64,000 nt of DNA from Variovorax sp. OAS795 (GCF_040546685.1 NZ_JBEPOH010000001.1:248001-312000); one strand, 5' to 3'. Positions 1-8,355 are shown, numbered from the stretch's first letter. Made by a program: numbers and translations. Notes: generated from the sequence alone by a model not told the origin.

Positions 1-249
1 CGACGGGATCAGCACCGCGACGAAGCCCGAGCGCTTGCTGGAGAAAGTGCGCGCGGTCTGGTCGATGACGTAGCCCATCTCCTCGCAGGCCTGCAGGATG
101 CGCTGGCGCAGCGCTTCGGAGGTGGCGCGGTCGCTGCCCGTGCTGCGGTTGAGCGCGCGCGACACCGTCATCTTCGAGACGCCGACGCGCGCCGCGACAT
201 CGGCCATCGTGGCCGGGCGCGCGGGGGAAGGGGCTTTGGTCGGGGGCAA
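1..249 (-). CDS. LacI-family transcriptional regulator, N-terminal part (truncated by window edge)
   Basis: Only the first 83 codons are in the window; the gene runs off the left edge. The visible part is a LacI-type helix-turn-helix: MADVAARVGVSKMTVSRALN, then the hinge-helix region and the start of the effector domain (GFVAVLIPS). These repressors bind a sugar or organic acid and release an operator. The start is uncertain. A TTG at 249 gives a short Pro/Ala-rich leader typical of the family, and an internal ATG at 207 is the alternative. It reads in the same direction as the LysR gene to its right, so its target probably lies outside the window. Confidence 0.85.
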   Translation of the reverse strand, partial: MPPTKAPSPARPATMADVAARVGVSKMTVSRALNRSTGSDRATSEALRQRILQACEEMGYVIDQTARTFSSKRSGFVAVLIPS

Positions 250-317
250 GGTGCTTTCTCTGGGTGCAGGTCGGAGGATAGGCGACTGGCGGGGTGGATG
301 GTGCGCCTGGGTGGGGC

Positions 318-1202
318 TCAATCGCGGAGCAGCTCATCCATCAGTTCCCGCACGAACGCCAGCGCCGGCGCCTCCGTGCGGTGGCGCAAGGTCACCAGGC
401 CGAAACGCGCAATGCCGTTCGAGGCGGGCGTCATCTTCAGCTCGGCCAGGCCGGGCGCCGCGGCGCGAATCGCCAGCAGCACGGCGTCGCTTCGGCGCAC
501 GACGTCCACCAGGCTTGAAAGCTCCTCGCACTGCAGCGTCACGAACTGGTCCGGGTGCGCATCGGGGCCGTAGGCCGCGATGAAGGTGCGGGCCACCTCG
601 TCGCTCAGCGGCGTGGAAGCGATCGGGTAGCGCCGAAGCGCCTCGAAGGTGACCCCGCCGCGCCGCCTTGCGAGCGGATGGCCGGCGCGGCACATGAAGG
701 TGCCGCGCATTTCGTGCAATGCACTCACCACGAGGTCCGGCGCGGGCTTGAGCGAACGCACATCGACCACGAGCGCATCCATCGTGCGGGCCCGAAGCGC
801 CTGCGTGAGCATTTCGGTGCCCCCGCGCGACACCACCGCCCGCATCTTCGGATGGCGGGTGGCCATGCGCATCAGGAAGGGCGTCATCAGCATCGCGCCG
901 GGGCCCGATCCCATGCCGATGCGGATCGAGCCGCCCTCCCCTTCGCTCATCTGGCGTCCGCTGCCGCGAAGCTCGTCCGCGTCGAACACCAGCTGGCGCG
1001 CGCGGTCCAGCACCTCGCGTCCGAAGACCGTGAGTTCGTTGCGGCGGCCGACCCGGTCGAAAAGCGGCGTGCCCAGCTCGTCCTCGAGCGCACGGATGCT
1101 GCGGCTCAATGCGGGTTGCGTGAGGTGCAGCGCCTGGGACGACTTGCTGAAAGAGCCGCTCTGCGCCAGTGCGATCAGGTGCCGCAATTGAACCAATGTC
1201 AT
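318..1202 (-). CDS. LysR-family transcriptional regulator, divergent from a TctC receptor
   Basis: This is a 294-residue LysR-type regulator, normal length for the family. Residues 1-60 form the winged helix-turn-helix (MTLVQLRHLIALAQSGSFSK, with LTQPALSRSIRALE as the recognition segment). The rest is the periplasmic-binding-protein-like effector domain. ATG 1202 is chosen because LysR proteins usually begin just before the first helix. An in-frame ATG at 1238 would add 12 residues, and neither start has a strong ribosome site. The gene is divergent from the TctC receptor at 1332 and shares with it a spacer holding a perfect dyad, so it probably controls that gene and itself. The ligand is unknown, perhaps the acid bound by the receptor. 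Confidence 0.9.
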   Translation of the reverse strand: MTLVQLRHLIALAQSGSFSKSSQALHLTQPALSRSIRALEDELGTPLFDRVGRRNELTVFGREVLDRARQLVFDADELRGSGRQMSEGEGGSIRIGMGSGPGAMLMTPFLMRMATRHPKMRAVVSRGGTEMLTQALRARTMDALVVDVRSLKPAPDLVVSALHEMRGTFMCRAGHPLARRRGGVTFEALRRYPIASTPLSDEVARTFIAAYGPDAHPDQFVTLQCEELSSLVDVVRRSDAVLLAIRAAAPGLAELKMTPASNGIARFGLVTLRHRTEAPALAFVRELMDELLRD

Positions 1203-1241
1203 CGTCGAGGGGCCGGAGCGAAGGTGTTTGGAACTCATGCT

Positions 1242-1261
1242 AATGCAAACAACAATGCATT
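1242..1261. promoter_or_regulatory. Candidate LysR operator dyad
   Basis: AATGCA at 1242-1247 and TGCATT at 1256-1261 are perfect inverted copies eight bases apart. They lie in the spacer between the divergent LysR and TctC genes, just upstream of and touching a plausible -35 box. The position suits a LysR activator site serving both genes. That it binds the neighbouring regulator is inference. Confidence 0.55.
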
Positions 1262-1289
1262 GGACGTTGGTTTTCCCGGCTTCTACGAT
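1260..1289 (+). promoter_or_regulatory. Candidate sigma-70 promoter for the TctC receptor operon
   Basis: TTGGAC at 1260-1265 and TACGAT at 1284-1289 are 18 bases apart and resemble -35 and -10 boxes. Transcription would start near 1296, leaving about 36 bases before the ATG at 1332. GGAG at 1323-1326 serves as ribosome site. The -35 box overlaps the right half of the dyad at 1242-1261. Confidence 0.4.
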
Positions 1290-1331
1290 CCGCCTGCAAC
1301 CGGCATTCACGCCGGTCCAACTGGAGTCCCG

Positions 1332-2318
1332 ATGAAGCTGCTGTCCCGACGCGCGAGCGCCTTTCTTCTTGCCGGCCTGCTGCTGTCGGCTGCCACGGCC
1401 CATGCGCAGACCTATCCGGCCAAGCCGGTCAGCCTGATGGTCCCGTACCCGGCCGGCGGCCCGTCCGACGCCACGGCCCGCATCTTCACCGTGCCGCTGG
1501 GCGCGGCGCTGGGGCAGCAGGTGGTGGTGGAAAACCTCGGCGGCGTCAGCGGCGCGATGGCAGCGCAGAAAGTGCTGGCGGCACCGGCGAACGGCTACTA
1601 CATCTTCCAGGGCTCGCCCAACGAGGTGATCCTCTCGCCCCTGGCCAATGCGGCGGTCAAGCTCAAGACCGAGGACTTCCGCCTCGTGCATCCGGTCTCC
1701 GAAGCGGTGATGGTGTTCGTCACGCGCAAGGACCTGCCGGTCAACAGCGTCGACGAGCTGGTCGCGCTCGCGCGCAAGTCCAGCGCGGCGCCGCTGACCT
1801 ACGGCAGCGTGGGCATCGGTTCGCTCTACCACCTGATCCTGGAGAGCGTGCAGCAGCAGGCCGGCATCAAGCTCGTGCATGCGCCCTACAAGGGCAACGC
1901 GCCGCTGCTGCAGGACATCGGCGGCGGGCAGGTGGACTTCGCCGTCCTGGTGTACAGCGCGGCCATGGGCGCGATGGCGGACCAGGGCAGGCTCAAGGTG
2001 ATCGGCCAGCTCGGCGCGCAGCGCTCCGAGCTGCTCCGGAACGTGCCGGCAGCGAGCGAAGGCAAGGAGCTGAAAAACTTCTCCTACAAGATCTGGAGCG
2101 GCTTCATGGTGCCCAAGAGCACGCCGGAAGACGTGGTGCAGCTGCTGCACAAGGCCGTCGGCGCGACGCTGAAGGACCCCGAGGTGCGCTCGCAGCTGGC
2201 GGCCCAGACGCAACTGGCCTCGGCACCGATGACGCTTGCGGAATCGTCGAGGTTCTTCGAGGAAGAAACGGCGCGCTACCGCGCCATCGCCCGGTCGATC
2301 AACCTGCAGCCGCAGTGA
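1332..2318 (+). CDS. TctC/Bug-family periplasmic substrate-binding protein
   Basis: This 328-residue protein starts with a clear signal peptide (MKLLSRRASAFLLAGLLLSA, cleavage near AHAQ) and continues with the Bug-family opening YPAKPVSLMVPYPAGGPSD. Such receptors bind carboxylates or similar small molecules for tripartite tricarboxylate (TctABC) transporters. In this lineage they are often encoded alone, and no TctA or TctB gene lies nearby. The start at 1332 has a signal peptide directly behind it and GGAG upstream. The M20 hydrolase begins 9 bases after the stop, so the two are probably cotranscribed. The receptor may bring in the amide that the hydrolase cleaves. Confidence 0.92.
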   Translation: MKLLSRRASAFLLAGLLLSAATAHAQTYPAKPVSLMVPYPAGGPSDATARIFTVPLGAALGQQVVVENLGGVSGAMAAQKVLAAPANGYYIFQGSPNEVILSPLANAAVKLKTEDFRLVHPVSEAVMVFVTRKDLPVNSVDELVALARKSSAAPLTYGSVGIGSLYHLILESVQQQAGIKLVHAPYKGNAPLLQDIGGGQVDFAVLVYSAAMGAMADQGRLKVIGQLGAQRSELLRNVPAASEGKELKNFSYKIWSGFMVPKSTPEDVVQLLHKAVGATLKDPEVRSQLAAQTQLASAPMTLAESSRFFEEETARYRAIARSINLQPQ

Positions 2319-2327
2319 GCCGGGGCC

Positions 2328-3509
2328 ATGCACACGCTATTGGAACAACTGCATGCGCAGGCCGGCGAATTCATCGGCCTGCGCCGCGACATCCACCGCC
2401 ACCCGGAGCTGGCCTTCGACGAGCACCGCACTTCGGAGCTCGTGGCCGGCAAGCTGCGGCAATGGGGCTACGAGGTCGAGCAAGGCATCGGCGGCACGGG
2501 CGTTGTCGGCCGGCTGGTACGCGGCAACGGCACGCGCCGGCTCGGCCTGCGCGCCGACATGGACGCCTTGCCGATCGACGAAGCCACCGGCCTGCCCTAC
2601 GCCAGCCGCCACGCCGGGGTGATGCATGCCTGCGGCCATGACGGCCACACCGCGATGCTGCTGGCGGCTGCGCACCATCTCGCCACGCGAGGGCACTTCG
2701 ACGGAACGCTGAACCTGGTTTTCCAGCCGGCCGAGGAAGGCGGCGGCGGCGCGCTCCGGATGATGGAAGACGGCCTGTTCGACCGGTACCCGTGCGATGC
2801 GATCTTCGCGATGCACAACCTGCCGGGCCTGGCGCAAGGCCGATTGGCGTTGCGGGATGGCCCGGCGATGGCGTCGTCGGACTACGCCACGGTCACGCTC
2901 ACCGGCATCGGCGGACACGGCGCCATGCCCCACCGCGCCGCGGATCCCATCGTGGCGGCGGCCAGCATCGTGATGGCCTTGCAGACCATCGTGTCGCGCA
3001 ACATCGATCCGTTGCAGATGGCCGTGGTCACGGTCGGTGCCATCCATGCCGGCAAGGCCAACAACGTCATTCCCCAGGACGCCGTTCTAGAGATCAGCGT
3101 GCGCGCACTCGACCGCGGTGTGCGCAGCACCCTCGAAGCACGCATCAGGTCGCTGGTCGCGGCACAGGCCGAGAGCTTTGGCGTCGCTGCCCGCACCGAC
3201 TGGCGGCCGGGCTATGCGGTGCTGGTCAACACGCCCGGAGAAACCGCGCTGGCGCGCGAGGTGGCGCTCGAACTGGTCGGCGCCGACCGGGTCGTGCTGC
3301 AGGGCCCCGCTGTGCCCGCCAGCGAAGACTTCGCCTTCATGCTCGAGCGCGTGCCCGGCAGCTATGTACAGATCGGCAATGGCGAAGGCGACGGCCATGG
3401 CGCCTGCATGGTGCACAACCCGGGCTACGACTTCAACGACGACAACGTGGCGGTGGGCTCGGCGTTCTGGGTGCTGTTGGCCGAGCGCTTCCTGCGGTCC
3501 GTGGAGTGA
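2328..3509 (+). CDS. M20-family amidohydrolase (hippurate hydrolase / N-acyl amino acid hydrolase type)
   Basis: This is a 393-residue cytosolic metallopeptidase of the M20D amidohydrolase group. Metal-site signatures are visible: RADMDALP at about 75-82, ACGHDGH at 101-107, a glutamate pair at 136-137 and a later conserved histidine near 163. The central GIGGHGAMPH segment belongs to the dimerisation domain. Family members hydrolyse N-acyl or N-aroyl amino acids such as hippurate, or IAA conjugates. The exact substrate cannot be read from sequence. It directly follows the TctC receptor, which suggests an uptake-and-hydrolysis unit under the divergent LysR. Confidence 0.9.
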   Translation: MHTLLEQLHAQAGEFIGLRRDIHRHPELAFDEHRTSELVAGKLRQWGYEVEQGIGGTGVVGRLVRGNGTRRLGLRADMDALPIDEATGLPYASRHAGVMHACGHDGHTAMLLAAAHHLATRGHFDGTLNLVFQPAEEGGGGALRMMEDGLFDRYPCDAIFAMHNLPGLAQGRLALRDGPAMASSDYATVTLTGIGGHGAMPHRAADPIVAAASIVMALQTIVSRNIDPLQMAVVTVGAIHAGKANNVIPQDAVLEISVRALDRGVRSTLEARIRSLVAAQAESFGVAARTDWRPGYAVLVNTPGETALAREVALELVGADRVVLQGPAVPASEDFAFMLERVPGSYVQIGNGEGDGHGACMVHNPGYDFNDDNVAVGSAFWVLLAERFLRSVE

Positions 3510-3595
3510 CGCAAGCCCACTTTTTTCATCCATCGATTCTGGTGTTGCTCAGCACCTAAATAAACCACTTTCGATCATGAGAGGCCCTGCTTAAA

Positions 3596-3612
3596 GTTGC
3601 GTCCACCGCAAC
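3596..3612. promoter_or_regulatory. Perfect dyad ahead of the VOC gene
   Basis: GTTGCG at 3596-3601 and CGCAAC at 3607-3612 form an exact inverted repeat with a five-base spacer. It sits just after a weak promoter-like pair (TTTCGA and TTAAAG, 16 bases apart) and 20-odd bases before the next start codon. It could be a repressor operator or a small mRNA hairpin; the sequence does not decide between them. Confidence 0.35.
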
Positions 3613-3631
3613 TCTCCCGATGAGAAATCCC

Positions 3632-4063
3632 ATGTCCTCCGCCACCGCCCGCATCCCATTCCACCTGGCGTTTCCAGTCCGCGACATTGCCGAAGCCCGC
3701 GCGTTCTACGGCGAACTGCTCGGCTGTCCCGAGGGCCGCAGTGCGCCGGAGTGGGTGGACTTCGATTTCCATGGCCACCAGATCGTGGCCCACCTGGCAC
3801 CGGACGAGTGCGGTCATCGCCAGAGCAGTGCCGTCGACGGCCACGACGTGCCGGTTCGCCATTTCGGCGCGATCCTGCCGATGGACCAGTGGCAGCTCAT
3901 GGCCGACAAACTCGTGGCGCGCAAGACCGAGTTCGTCATCGAGCCCTATGTCCGCTTCAAGGGCGAGCCCGGCGAGCAGGCGACGATGTTCTTTCTCGAT
4001 CCCTCGGGCAATGCCATCGAGATGAAGTCCTTCGCCGACCTGAGCTCCCTCTTCGCACGCTGA
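3632..4063 (+). CDS. VOC-superfamily (glyoxalase/dioxygenase fold) protein
   Basis: This 143-residue single-domain protein has the vicinal oxygen chelate fold. The opening [20 protein letters not shown] is the typical first beta-alpha unit with a metal-site His. The closing [14 protein letters not shown] carries the terminal acidic ligand. Such proteins act as small lyases, isomerases or dioxygenases on organic acids. ATG 3632 follows GAGAAAT; an in-frame ATG at 3620 would add four residues. An amino-acid-type binding protein follows 9 bases after the stop, so the pair is likely one transcript. The substrate is unknown. Confidence 0.82.
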   Translation: MSSATARIPFHLAFPVRDIAEARAFYGELLGCPEGRSAPEWVDFDFHGHQIVAHLAPDECGHRQSSAVDGHDVPVRHFGAILPMDQWQLMADKLVARKTEFVIEPYVRFKGEPGEQATMFFLDPSGNAIEMKSFADLSSLFAR

Positions 4064-4072
4064 GCGATCGCC

Positions 4073-4987
4073 ATGACCAAGAGCAACACGACGTCCGTGG
4101 CACTGGCTGCCATGCTGGCCGCGGTCTGCGGCTCTGCCGCGGCGCAGCCCTCCGAGACCCTGGGCAAGGTCAAGGAGTCCGGCTCCATCACCATGGGCGT
4201 GCGCGATGCATCGGGCGCCATGTCGTTCACCACGGGGCCCGGCAAGTACACGGGCTTCCATGTGGAGATCTGCGAGCGGGTCGTCGCCGACATCAGGAAG
4301 GCTGTGCAGCTCGACAAGATCGATGTGAAGTACCAGCTCGTGACGCCCCAGAACCGGATTCCCCTGGTGCAGAACGGCACGGTCGACATCGAGTGCGGGA
4401 CGACGACCAACAACGCCGCGCGGCAGAAGGACGTCGCGTTCGCGCCCACCTTGTATGTCGAGGGCATCCGGATCGCCGTCAAGGCAGGTTCGGGCATCGC
4501 AGCCCCGGCGCAGCTGGCCGGCAAGACGGTGGCGGCCACCACCGGCAGCACCAGCGTGCAGGCGCTGCGAAAGCTCGGGCGCGACGGCGTGGGCGGCGTC
4601 TCCGAGGTGCTGTCCAAGGACAACAGCGAAGGCTTCCTGCTTCTCGAAGGCGGGCGCGCCGACGGCTTTGTCGCCGACGGCCAGATCCTGGCAACGCTGA
4701 TCTCCAAGAGCAAGGAACCCGAGAAGTACAAGCTGCTGGACCAGGTCCTCGGTGTCGAACCCATCGCCATCATGTTCCGCAAGGGCGATCCGGCATTCAA
4801 GAAGGTCGTCGACGACAGCATCCTGGCACTCGCCAGGAGCGGTGAAGTCCCGCGCCTCTACGACAAGTGGTTCATGCAGCCGATTCCTCCGAACGGCTCG
4901 AAGGTGGGCCTGCCGGCCAACGCCATGACCAAGGCCGCCTGGGCTGCGCCATCGGACAAGCCGCTGGAGGCCTACGAGGCGCGCTGA
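4073..4987 (+). CDS. ABC transporter substrate-binding protein, polar amino acid (GltI-like) type
   Basis: This 304-residue extracellular solute-binding protein of family 3 has a signal peptide (VALAAMLAAVCGSAAAQ). The domain opens with LGKVKESGSITMGVRDASGA, and IECGTTTNNAARQKDVAFAP is very like glutamate/aspartate receptors. It would deliver an amino acid or related acid to an inner-membrane permease. No permease or ATPase gene of this class is near, so it must share a remote transporter or serve as an orphan receptor. It ends before the convergent LysR gene at 5055. Confidence 0.88.
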   Translation: MTKSNTTSVALAAMLAAVCGSAAAQPSETLGKVKESGSITMGVRDASGAMSFTTGPGKYTGFHVEICERVVADIRKAVQLDKIDVKYQLVTPQNRIPLVQNGTVDIECGTTTNNAARQKDVAFAPTLYVEGIRIAVKAGSGIAAPAQLAGKTVAATTGSTSVQALRKLGRDGVGGVSEVLSKDNSEGFLLLEGGRADGFVADGQILATLISKSKEPEKYKLLDQVLGVEPIAIMFRKGDPAFKKVVDDSILALARSGEVPRLYDKWFMQPIPPNGSKVGLPANAMTKAAWAAPSDKPLEAYEAR

Positions 4988-5054
4988 TGCGAAACCGGCT
5001 CACGCGTGACTCGGCGCCAACACGACCGGGTCGTGGGAGGCCCGGGAGCCCTCG

Positions 5055-5993
5055 CTAAAGTGCGCGCGTCCGGCCCGGCTTGGCTGCGGATCGGCGTTTC
5101 GGCACGAGCGGACTGCCCGGCTGCGCGTCTGCCGCATCGCGCAGGTGCTGCGCAAAATGCGCCACCATCGGCGGACTGGCGCGCGGCTTGCGCTGAAGCA
5201 GGCCGATCTCCCGATAGAAGGTGAACTCCCCGAGCGGGACGATGCGCACGCCTGCAGGCAGGGGCAGGTGCGCCTCGACCAGCGGCACAAGCGCAACGCC
5301 GAGGCCCTTGGACGCGAGGTGGATCAACCCCGCGATCTCGTCGATCTCGATGGCATCGTTGACCGCGATGCCCTCGCGGCGAAGAAAGCCCTCGACCATG
5401 CGCCCGCCGAAAGAGGCCCGGTCGTAGCGCAGGAACGGCTGCTGCTGGATCAGCTGGCGCCAGTCCTTCGTCGCAGGCGCAGTCTTGGGCACGACCAGCA
5501 CATAGGGCTCGTGGATCAGGGCCTGCCACGTCAGGTCGGGAGGCATGCCGAACGGGGGCCGGATGATCACCGCCGCATCGATCTTGCCCGCGTCGAGGTC
5601 GTCCATCAGGCGCATCGAAACGCCCGGCGACACATGGACGCGTACCAGGGGAAAGGCTTTGCGAAGCCCTTCGAGTGCGCGTGCCAGCAAGGTGGGCTGG
5701 GCCGAGGCGATCGAGCCGATGCGCAGCAATCCGCGCGTGGCGTTGTCTTCGGGGAGTTCCCCCAACTTTGCGAACAGCGCACAGATCTCTTCCACGCGCG
5801 GAAGGGTCGTCTGGCCCGCAACGTTCAAGGTGGCCGAGCGCCCGGTTCGATCGAACAGCTCGAACCCCAGTGCTTCCTCGAGCCGTTTGATCTGGCTGCT
5901 CACGGCGGACTGCGTGAGGCCGATACGGTCTCCCGCAGCGGCGAAGGTGCCGTGCTTGCACACGGCGATGAAGGTTCTGAGTTCGCTGATCAC
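5055..5993 (-). CDS. LysR-family regulator of the divergent biotin/Pxp cluster
   Basis: This is a 312-residue LysR-type protein. The helix-turn-helix occupies residues 1-60 (MISELRTFIAVCKHGTFAAA, then LTQSAVSSQIKRLEEALG), followed by a substrate-binding domain with a basic C-terminal tail (KRRSAAKPGR). It is divergent from the biotin carboxylase gene at 6203. The 209-base spacer holds two dyads sharing an ATCG core and a promoter placed as expected for LysR activation. The regulator therefore very likely controls the Pxp cluster and itself. The inducer is unknown. Confidence 0.92.
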   Translation of the reverse strand: MISELRTFIAVCKHGTFAAAGDRIGLTQSAVSSQIKRLEEALGFELFDRTGRSATLNVAGQTTLPRVEEICALFAKLGELPEDNATRGLLRIGSIASAQPTLLARALEGLRKAFPLVRVHVSPGVSMRLMDDLDAGKIDAAVIIRPPFGMPPDLTWQALIHEPYVLVVPKTAPATKDWRQLIQQQPFLRYDRASFGGRMVEGFLRREGIAVNDAIEIDEIAGLIHLASKGLGVALVPLVEAHLPLPAGVRIVPLGEFTFYREIGLLQRKPRASPPMVAHFAQHLRDAADAQPGSPLVPKRRSAAKPGRTRAL

Positions 5994-6013
5994 GCGCCGA
6001 GCATCTCAAGAAT

Positions 6014-6038
6014 CGATGGTCGGGTCAATCGACCATCG
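6014..6038. promoter_or_regulatory. Candidate LysR recognition-site dyad
   Basis: CGATGGTC at 6014-6021 and GACCATCG at 6031-6038 are perfect eight-base inverted arms around nine bases. The centre lies about 65 bases upstream of the start point predicted from the promoter at 6057-6084. That is the classical position of a LysR recognition binding site. It also lies 20-45 bases from the LysR start codon, suiting autoregulation. Confidence 0.65.
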
Positions 6039-6048
6039 GAAAAATATT

Positions 6049-6065
6049 CATCGAAATTGTCGATG
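6049..6065. promoter_or_regulatory. Candidate LysR activation-site dyad
   Basis: CATCG at 6049-6053 and CGATG at 6061-6065 are perfect inverted arms around seven bases. They reuse the CATCG/CGATG core of the stronger dyad upstream and overlap the -35 box. This matches the weaker activation binding site of LysR-type promoters. Confidence 0.55.
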
Positions 6066-6084
6066 CTAAGCGCGAATTTATATT
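6057..6084 (+). promoter_or_regulatory. Candidate promoter for the biotin carboxylase/Pxp operon
   Basis: TTGTCG at 6057-6062 and TATATT at 6079-6084 are separated by 16 bases. The start point would be near 6091, giving a leader of about 110 bases to the ATG at 6203. The -35 box is imperfect and is covered by a dyad, as expected for an activator-dependent promoter. Confidence 0.5.
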
Positions 6085-6202
6085 GCTTTTCTTTGACCCT
6101 CCGCGTTCATAGACTTCGCGGCATCGGCAGGGATCACCACGAAGAAATGCGATCAGGGCATGAGGAAAGCTCGGCCCGAATCACCGCAACAGGAGCCAGA
6201 GA

Positions 6203-7612
6203 ATGAAGAGAATCCTGATCGCCAATCGCGGCGAGATCGCCTGCCGCATCATCCGGGCGGCGCGCGATCTGAACATCGAAACGATCGCGGTCTATTCAGA
6301 CGCGGATGCCGGCTCCCTGCACTGCGAGATGGCCGACTTCGCGGTTCGCATCGGCCCGGGTCCTGCAAGCGAAAGCTACCTGAATGTCGATGCGGTTCTT
6401 GGGGCCGGCCTGCAGCACGAGGCCCAGGGGGTGCATCCGGGCTACGGCTTCCTTTCCGAGAACACCGCCTTTGCGCGGGCCGCGGAACGCCATGGGATTC
6501 GATGGATCGGACCCACGCCGGAATCGATCGAAGAGATGGGCGACAAGCACCGTGCGCGAAGCATCGCCCACGCGTGCGGCGTTCCGGTGCTGCCAGGCAG
6601 CCGTGCCTTTCTCCCAGGCGAAGACGCGGACCTGCTGGAACTCGAAGCGGCGCGTGTCGGCTTTCCCTTGCTGGTCAAGGCGGCAGGGGGCGGCGGCGGC
6701 ATCGGCATGAAGCGGGTGGACGCGCCCGCGGCCCTGGCGGCGGCCGTTGCGTCGACCCAGTCGCAGGCTTCGAAAGCCTTCAACGACGCTTCCGTCTACC
6801 TGGAGCGCTTCGTGCCGCGCGCCCGGCACATCGAGGTGCAGGTTTTCGGCTTTGGCGACGGTAGCGCGATCCATCTTTTCGAACGCGACTGCTCCGTGCA
6901 GCGGCGGTTCCAGAAGATCGTGGAAGAGAGCCCTGCGCCGGGCCTGGCGCCCGATGTGCTCGACCGGATGCTCGCCAGCGCCGTCTCGCTCACGGCGGGC
7001 CAGCGCTACCGCGGCGCCGGAACTGTCGAGTTCATCCTGGACGCGGACAGCCAGGCCTTCTACTTTCTTGAAATGAACACCCGCATCCAGGTGGAGCACG
7101 GGGTCACCGAAGCGGTGACCGGCAGGGACCTGGTGCGCGACCAGATCCTGCTGGCTGCGGGAATGCTGGAGCGCACGCCGCAGGCAGAGATCCGCCGCCA
7201 CGGTGCCGCCATCGAGTGCCGTGTGTATGCCGAGAATCCCCTGAAGAACTTCCTTCCATCGCCTGGCCTGCTCGAACGGTTCGTCCTGCCTTCGGGAATC
7301 GATGGCCTGCGCGTGGACACGGGGGTGCGCGAAGGGGATTCGATCAGTCCGTTCTACGACCCGATGATCGCGAAGCTCATCGCTTCGGCCTCCACCCGTG
7401 CGCAAGCATTGCAGCGCATGGACGAGGCCCTGCGATCCATCGAGATCGTGGGCATACGCCACAACACGGCCTTCCTGCGGCAAGTCATCGGCCATCCCAC
7501 CTTCCAGGCCGGCGCAGTCGACACGAACTTCGTCGATCGCGAAAAACAGGCCCTGCTGGCGCGCCTGAATGAGCACGCGAGCGGCGCCGGTTCACTGAAA
7601 GCCACGTCATGA
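6203..7612 (+). CDS. Biotin carboxylase (AccC-like) of a Pxp-linked carboxylase system
   Basis: This 469-residue ATP-grasp biotin carboxylase would charge a biotin carrier with bicarbonate at the cost of ATP. Signatures: KRILIANRGEIACRIIRA at the N-terminus, the glycine loop GGGGGIG at 162-168, ERDCSVQRR at 227-235 and EMNTRIQVEH at 290-299 (Mg/ATP and catalytic residues). Length equals stand-alone AccC. AGGAG lies 8 bases before ATG 6203. The stop overlaps the pxpB start by ATGA. As it sits with PxpB, PxpC, PxpA and a tiny carrier protein rather than accB/accD, it is probably a dedicated catabolic carboxylase subunit and not fatty-acid AccC. Confidence 0.9.
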   Translation: MKRILIANRGEIACRIIRAARDLNIETIAVYSDADAGSLHCEMADFAVRIGPGPASESYLNVDAVLGAGLQHEAQGVHPGYGFLSENTAFARAAERHGIRWIGPTPESIEEMGDKHRARSIAHACGVPVLPGSRAFLPGEDADLLELEAARVGFPLLVKAAGGGGGIGMKRVDAPAALAAAVASTQSQASKAFNDASVYLERFVPRARHIEVQVFGFGDGSAIHLFERDCSVQRRFQKIVEESPAPGLAPDVLDRMLASAVSLTAGQRYRGAGTVEFILDADSQAFYFLEMNTRIQVEHGVTEAVTGRDLVRDQILLAAGMLERTPQAEIRRHGAAIECRVYAENPLKNFLPSPGLLERFVLPSGIDGLRVDTGVREGDSISPFYDPMIAKLIASASTRAQALQRMDEALRSIEIVGIRHNTAFLRQVIGHPTFQAGAVDTNFVDREKQALLARLNEHASGAGSLKATS

Positions 7613-8355
7613 GCGGCGTCGAAGCACTCGCCGAAAACCAAGCGCCTTGGCGAATGGCACCTTCGGGCGACAGCTGTCTCGTGGTGGAGGCACGACCGCT
7701 TGCCGGCAGTGCTGGCGGGCGGTGGCCGGCAGCCGCGGCGGCCGTATTGCGCGAGGCCGGGTTGCCGGGCGTGATGGACATCGTGGCGGCCATGGCGACC
7801 GTGGCAATCCACTACCGGCCGGAATCGATCCCGTGCCTCGCGGCGACTGGCGAGACGCCCTACCAGGCCGTGGCACGCCAGGTCGGTGCGGTGCTCCAGG
7901 GTCTTGATTGCCGCCATCGCGCCTCCACGCGCCTGGTCGAGGTTCCGGTCTGCTACGGCGGCGAGCACGGCCCCGATCTCGAGACAGTGGCCGATGCATG
8001 CGGACTGTCGCCCCGGGCCCTGGTCGATCTGCATGCCGGCGCGGAGGTCGAGGTCCAGATGATCGGCTTCGCGCCCGGCCACCCCTACATCGGCACTTTC
8101 GACGAACGATTGGCACCCCCGCGGCGCGCGCAGCCCCGAACAGCCGTGCCGGTCGGCTCCGTCGGGCTCGCCAATCGGCAGAGCGTGATCTATCCCTTCA
8201 CGCTCCCCGGCGGATGGAACCTCATCGGCCGGACCCCACTGATGCTGTTCGACGCGGCCCGCGATCCGGCCTGCTTGCTCGAGGCAGGCGACCGCATCCG
8301 TTTCATGCCCATCTCGGCGGGCGAGTTCGAAGCCATGGGGAGCCAGCGACCATGA
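7609..8355 (+). CDS. pxpB: PxpB/KipI-family subunit (5-oxoprolinase-like, carboxyltransferase domain 1)
   Basis: This 248-residue protein has the KipI/allophanate hydrolase subunit 1 signature GFAPGHPYIGTFDERLAPPR and a later PGGWNLIGRTP. In the prokaryotic 5-oxoprolinase PxpABC, PxpB works with PxpC and PxpA in ATP-dependent opening of 5-oxoproline. The same fold occurs in the carboxyltransferase half of urea carboxylase. It is translationally coupled by ATGA overlaps at both ends. Because it travels with biotin carboxylase and a carrier protein, the complex may transfer a carboxyl group instead of acting as plain oxoprolinase. Confidence 0.88.
   Translation: MSGVEALAENQAPWRMAPSGDSCLVVEARPLAGSAGGRWPAAAAAVLREAGLPGVMDIVAAMATVAIHYRPESIPCLAATGETPYQAVARQVGAVLQGLDCRHRASTRLVEVPVCYGGEHGPDLETVADACGLSPRALVDLHAGAEVEVQMIGFAPGHPYIGTFDERLAPPRRAQPRTAVPVGSVGLANRQSVIYPFTLPGGWNLIGRTPLMLFDAARDPACLLEAGDRIRFMPISAGEFEAMGSQRP

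Noticed and set aside
318..2333. 671-residue minus-strand reading frame covering the LysR and TctC genes
   Set aside because: Only its C-terminal part is the real LysR protein. The N-terminal part is a high-GC shadow of the TctC receptor on the other strand.
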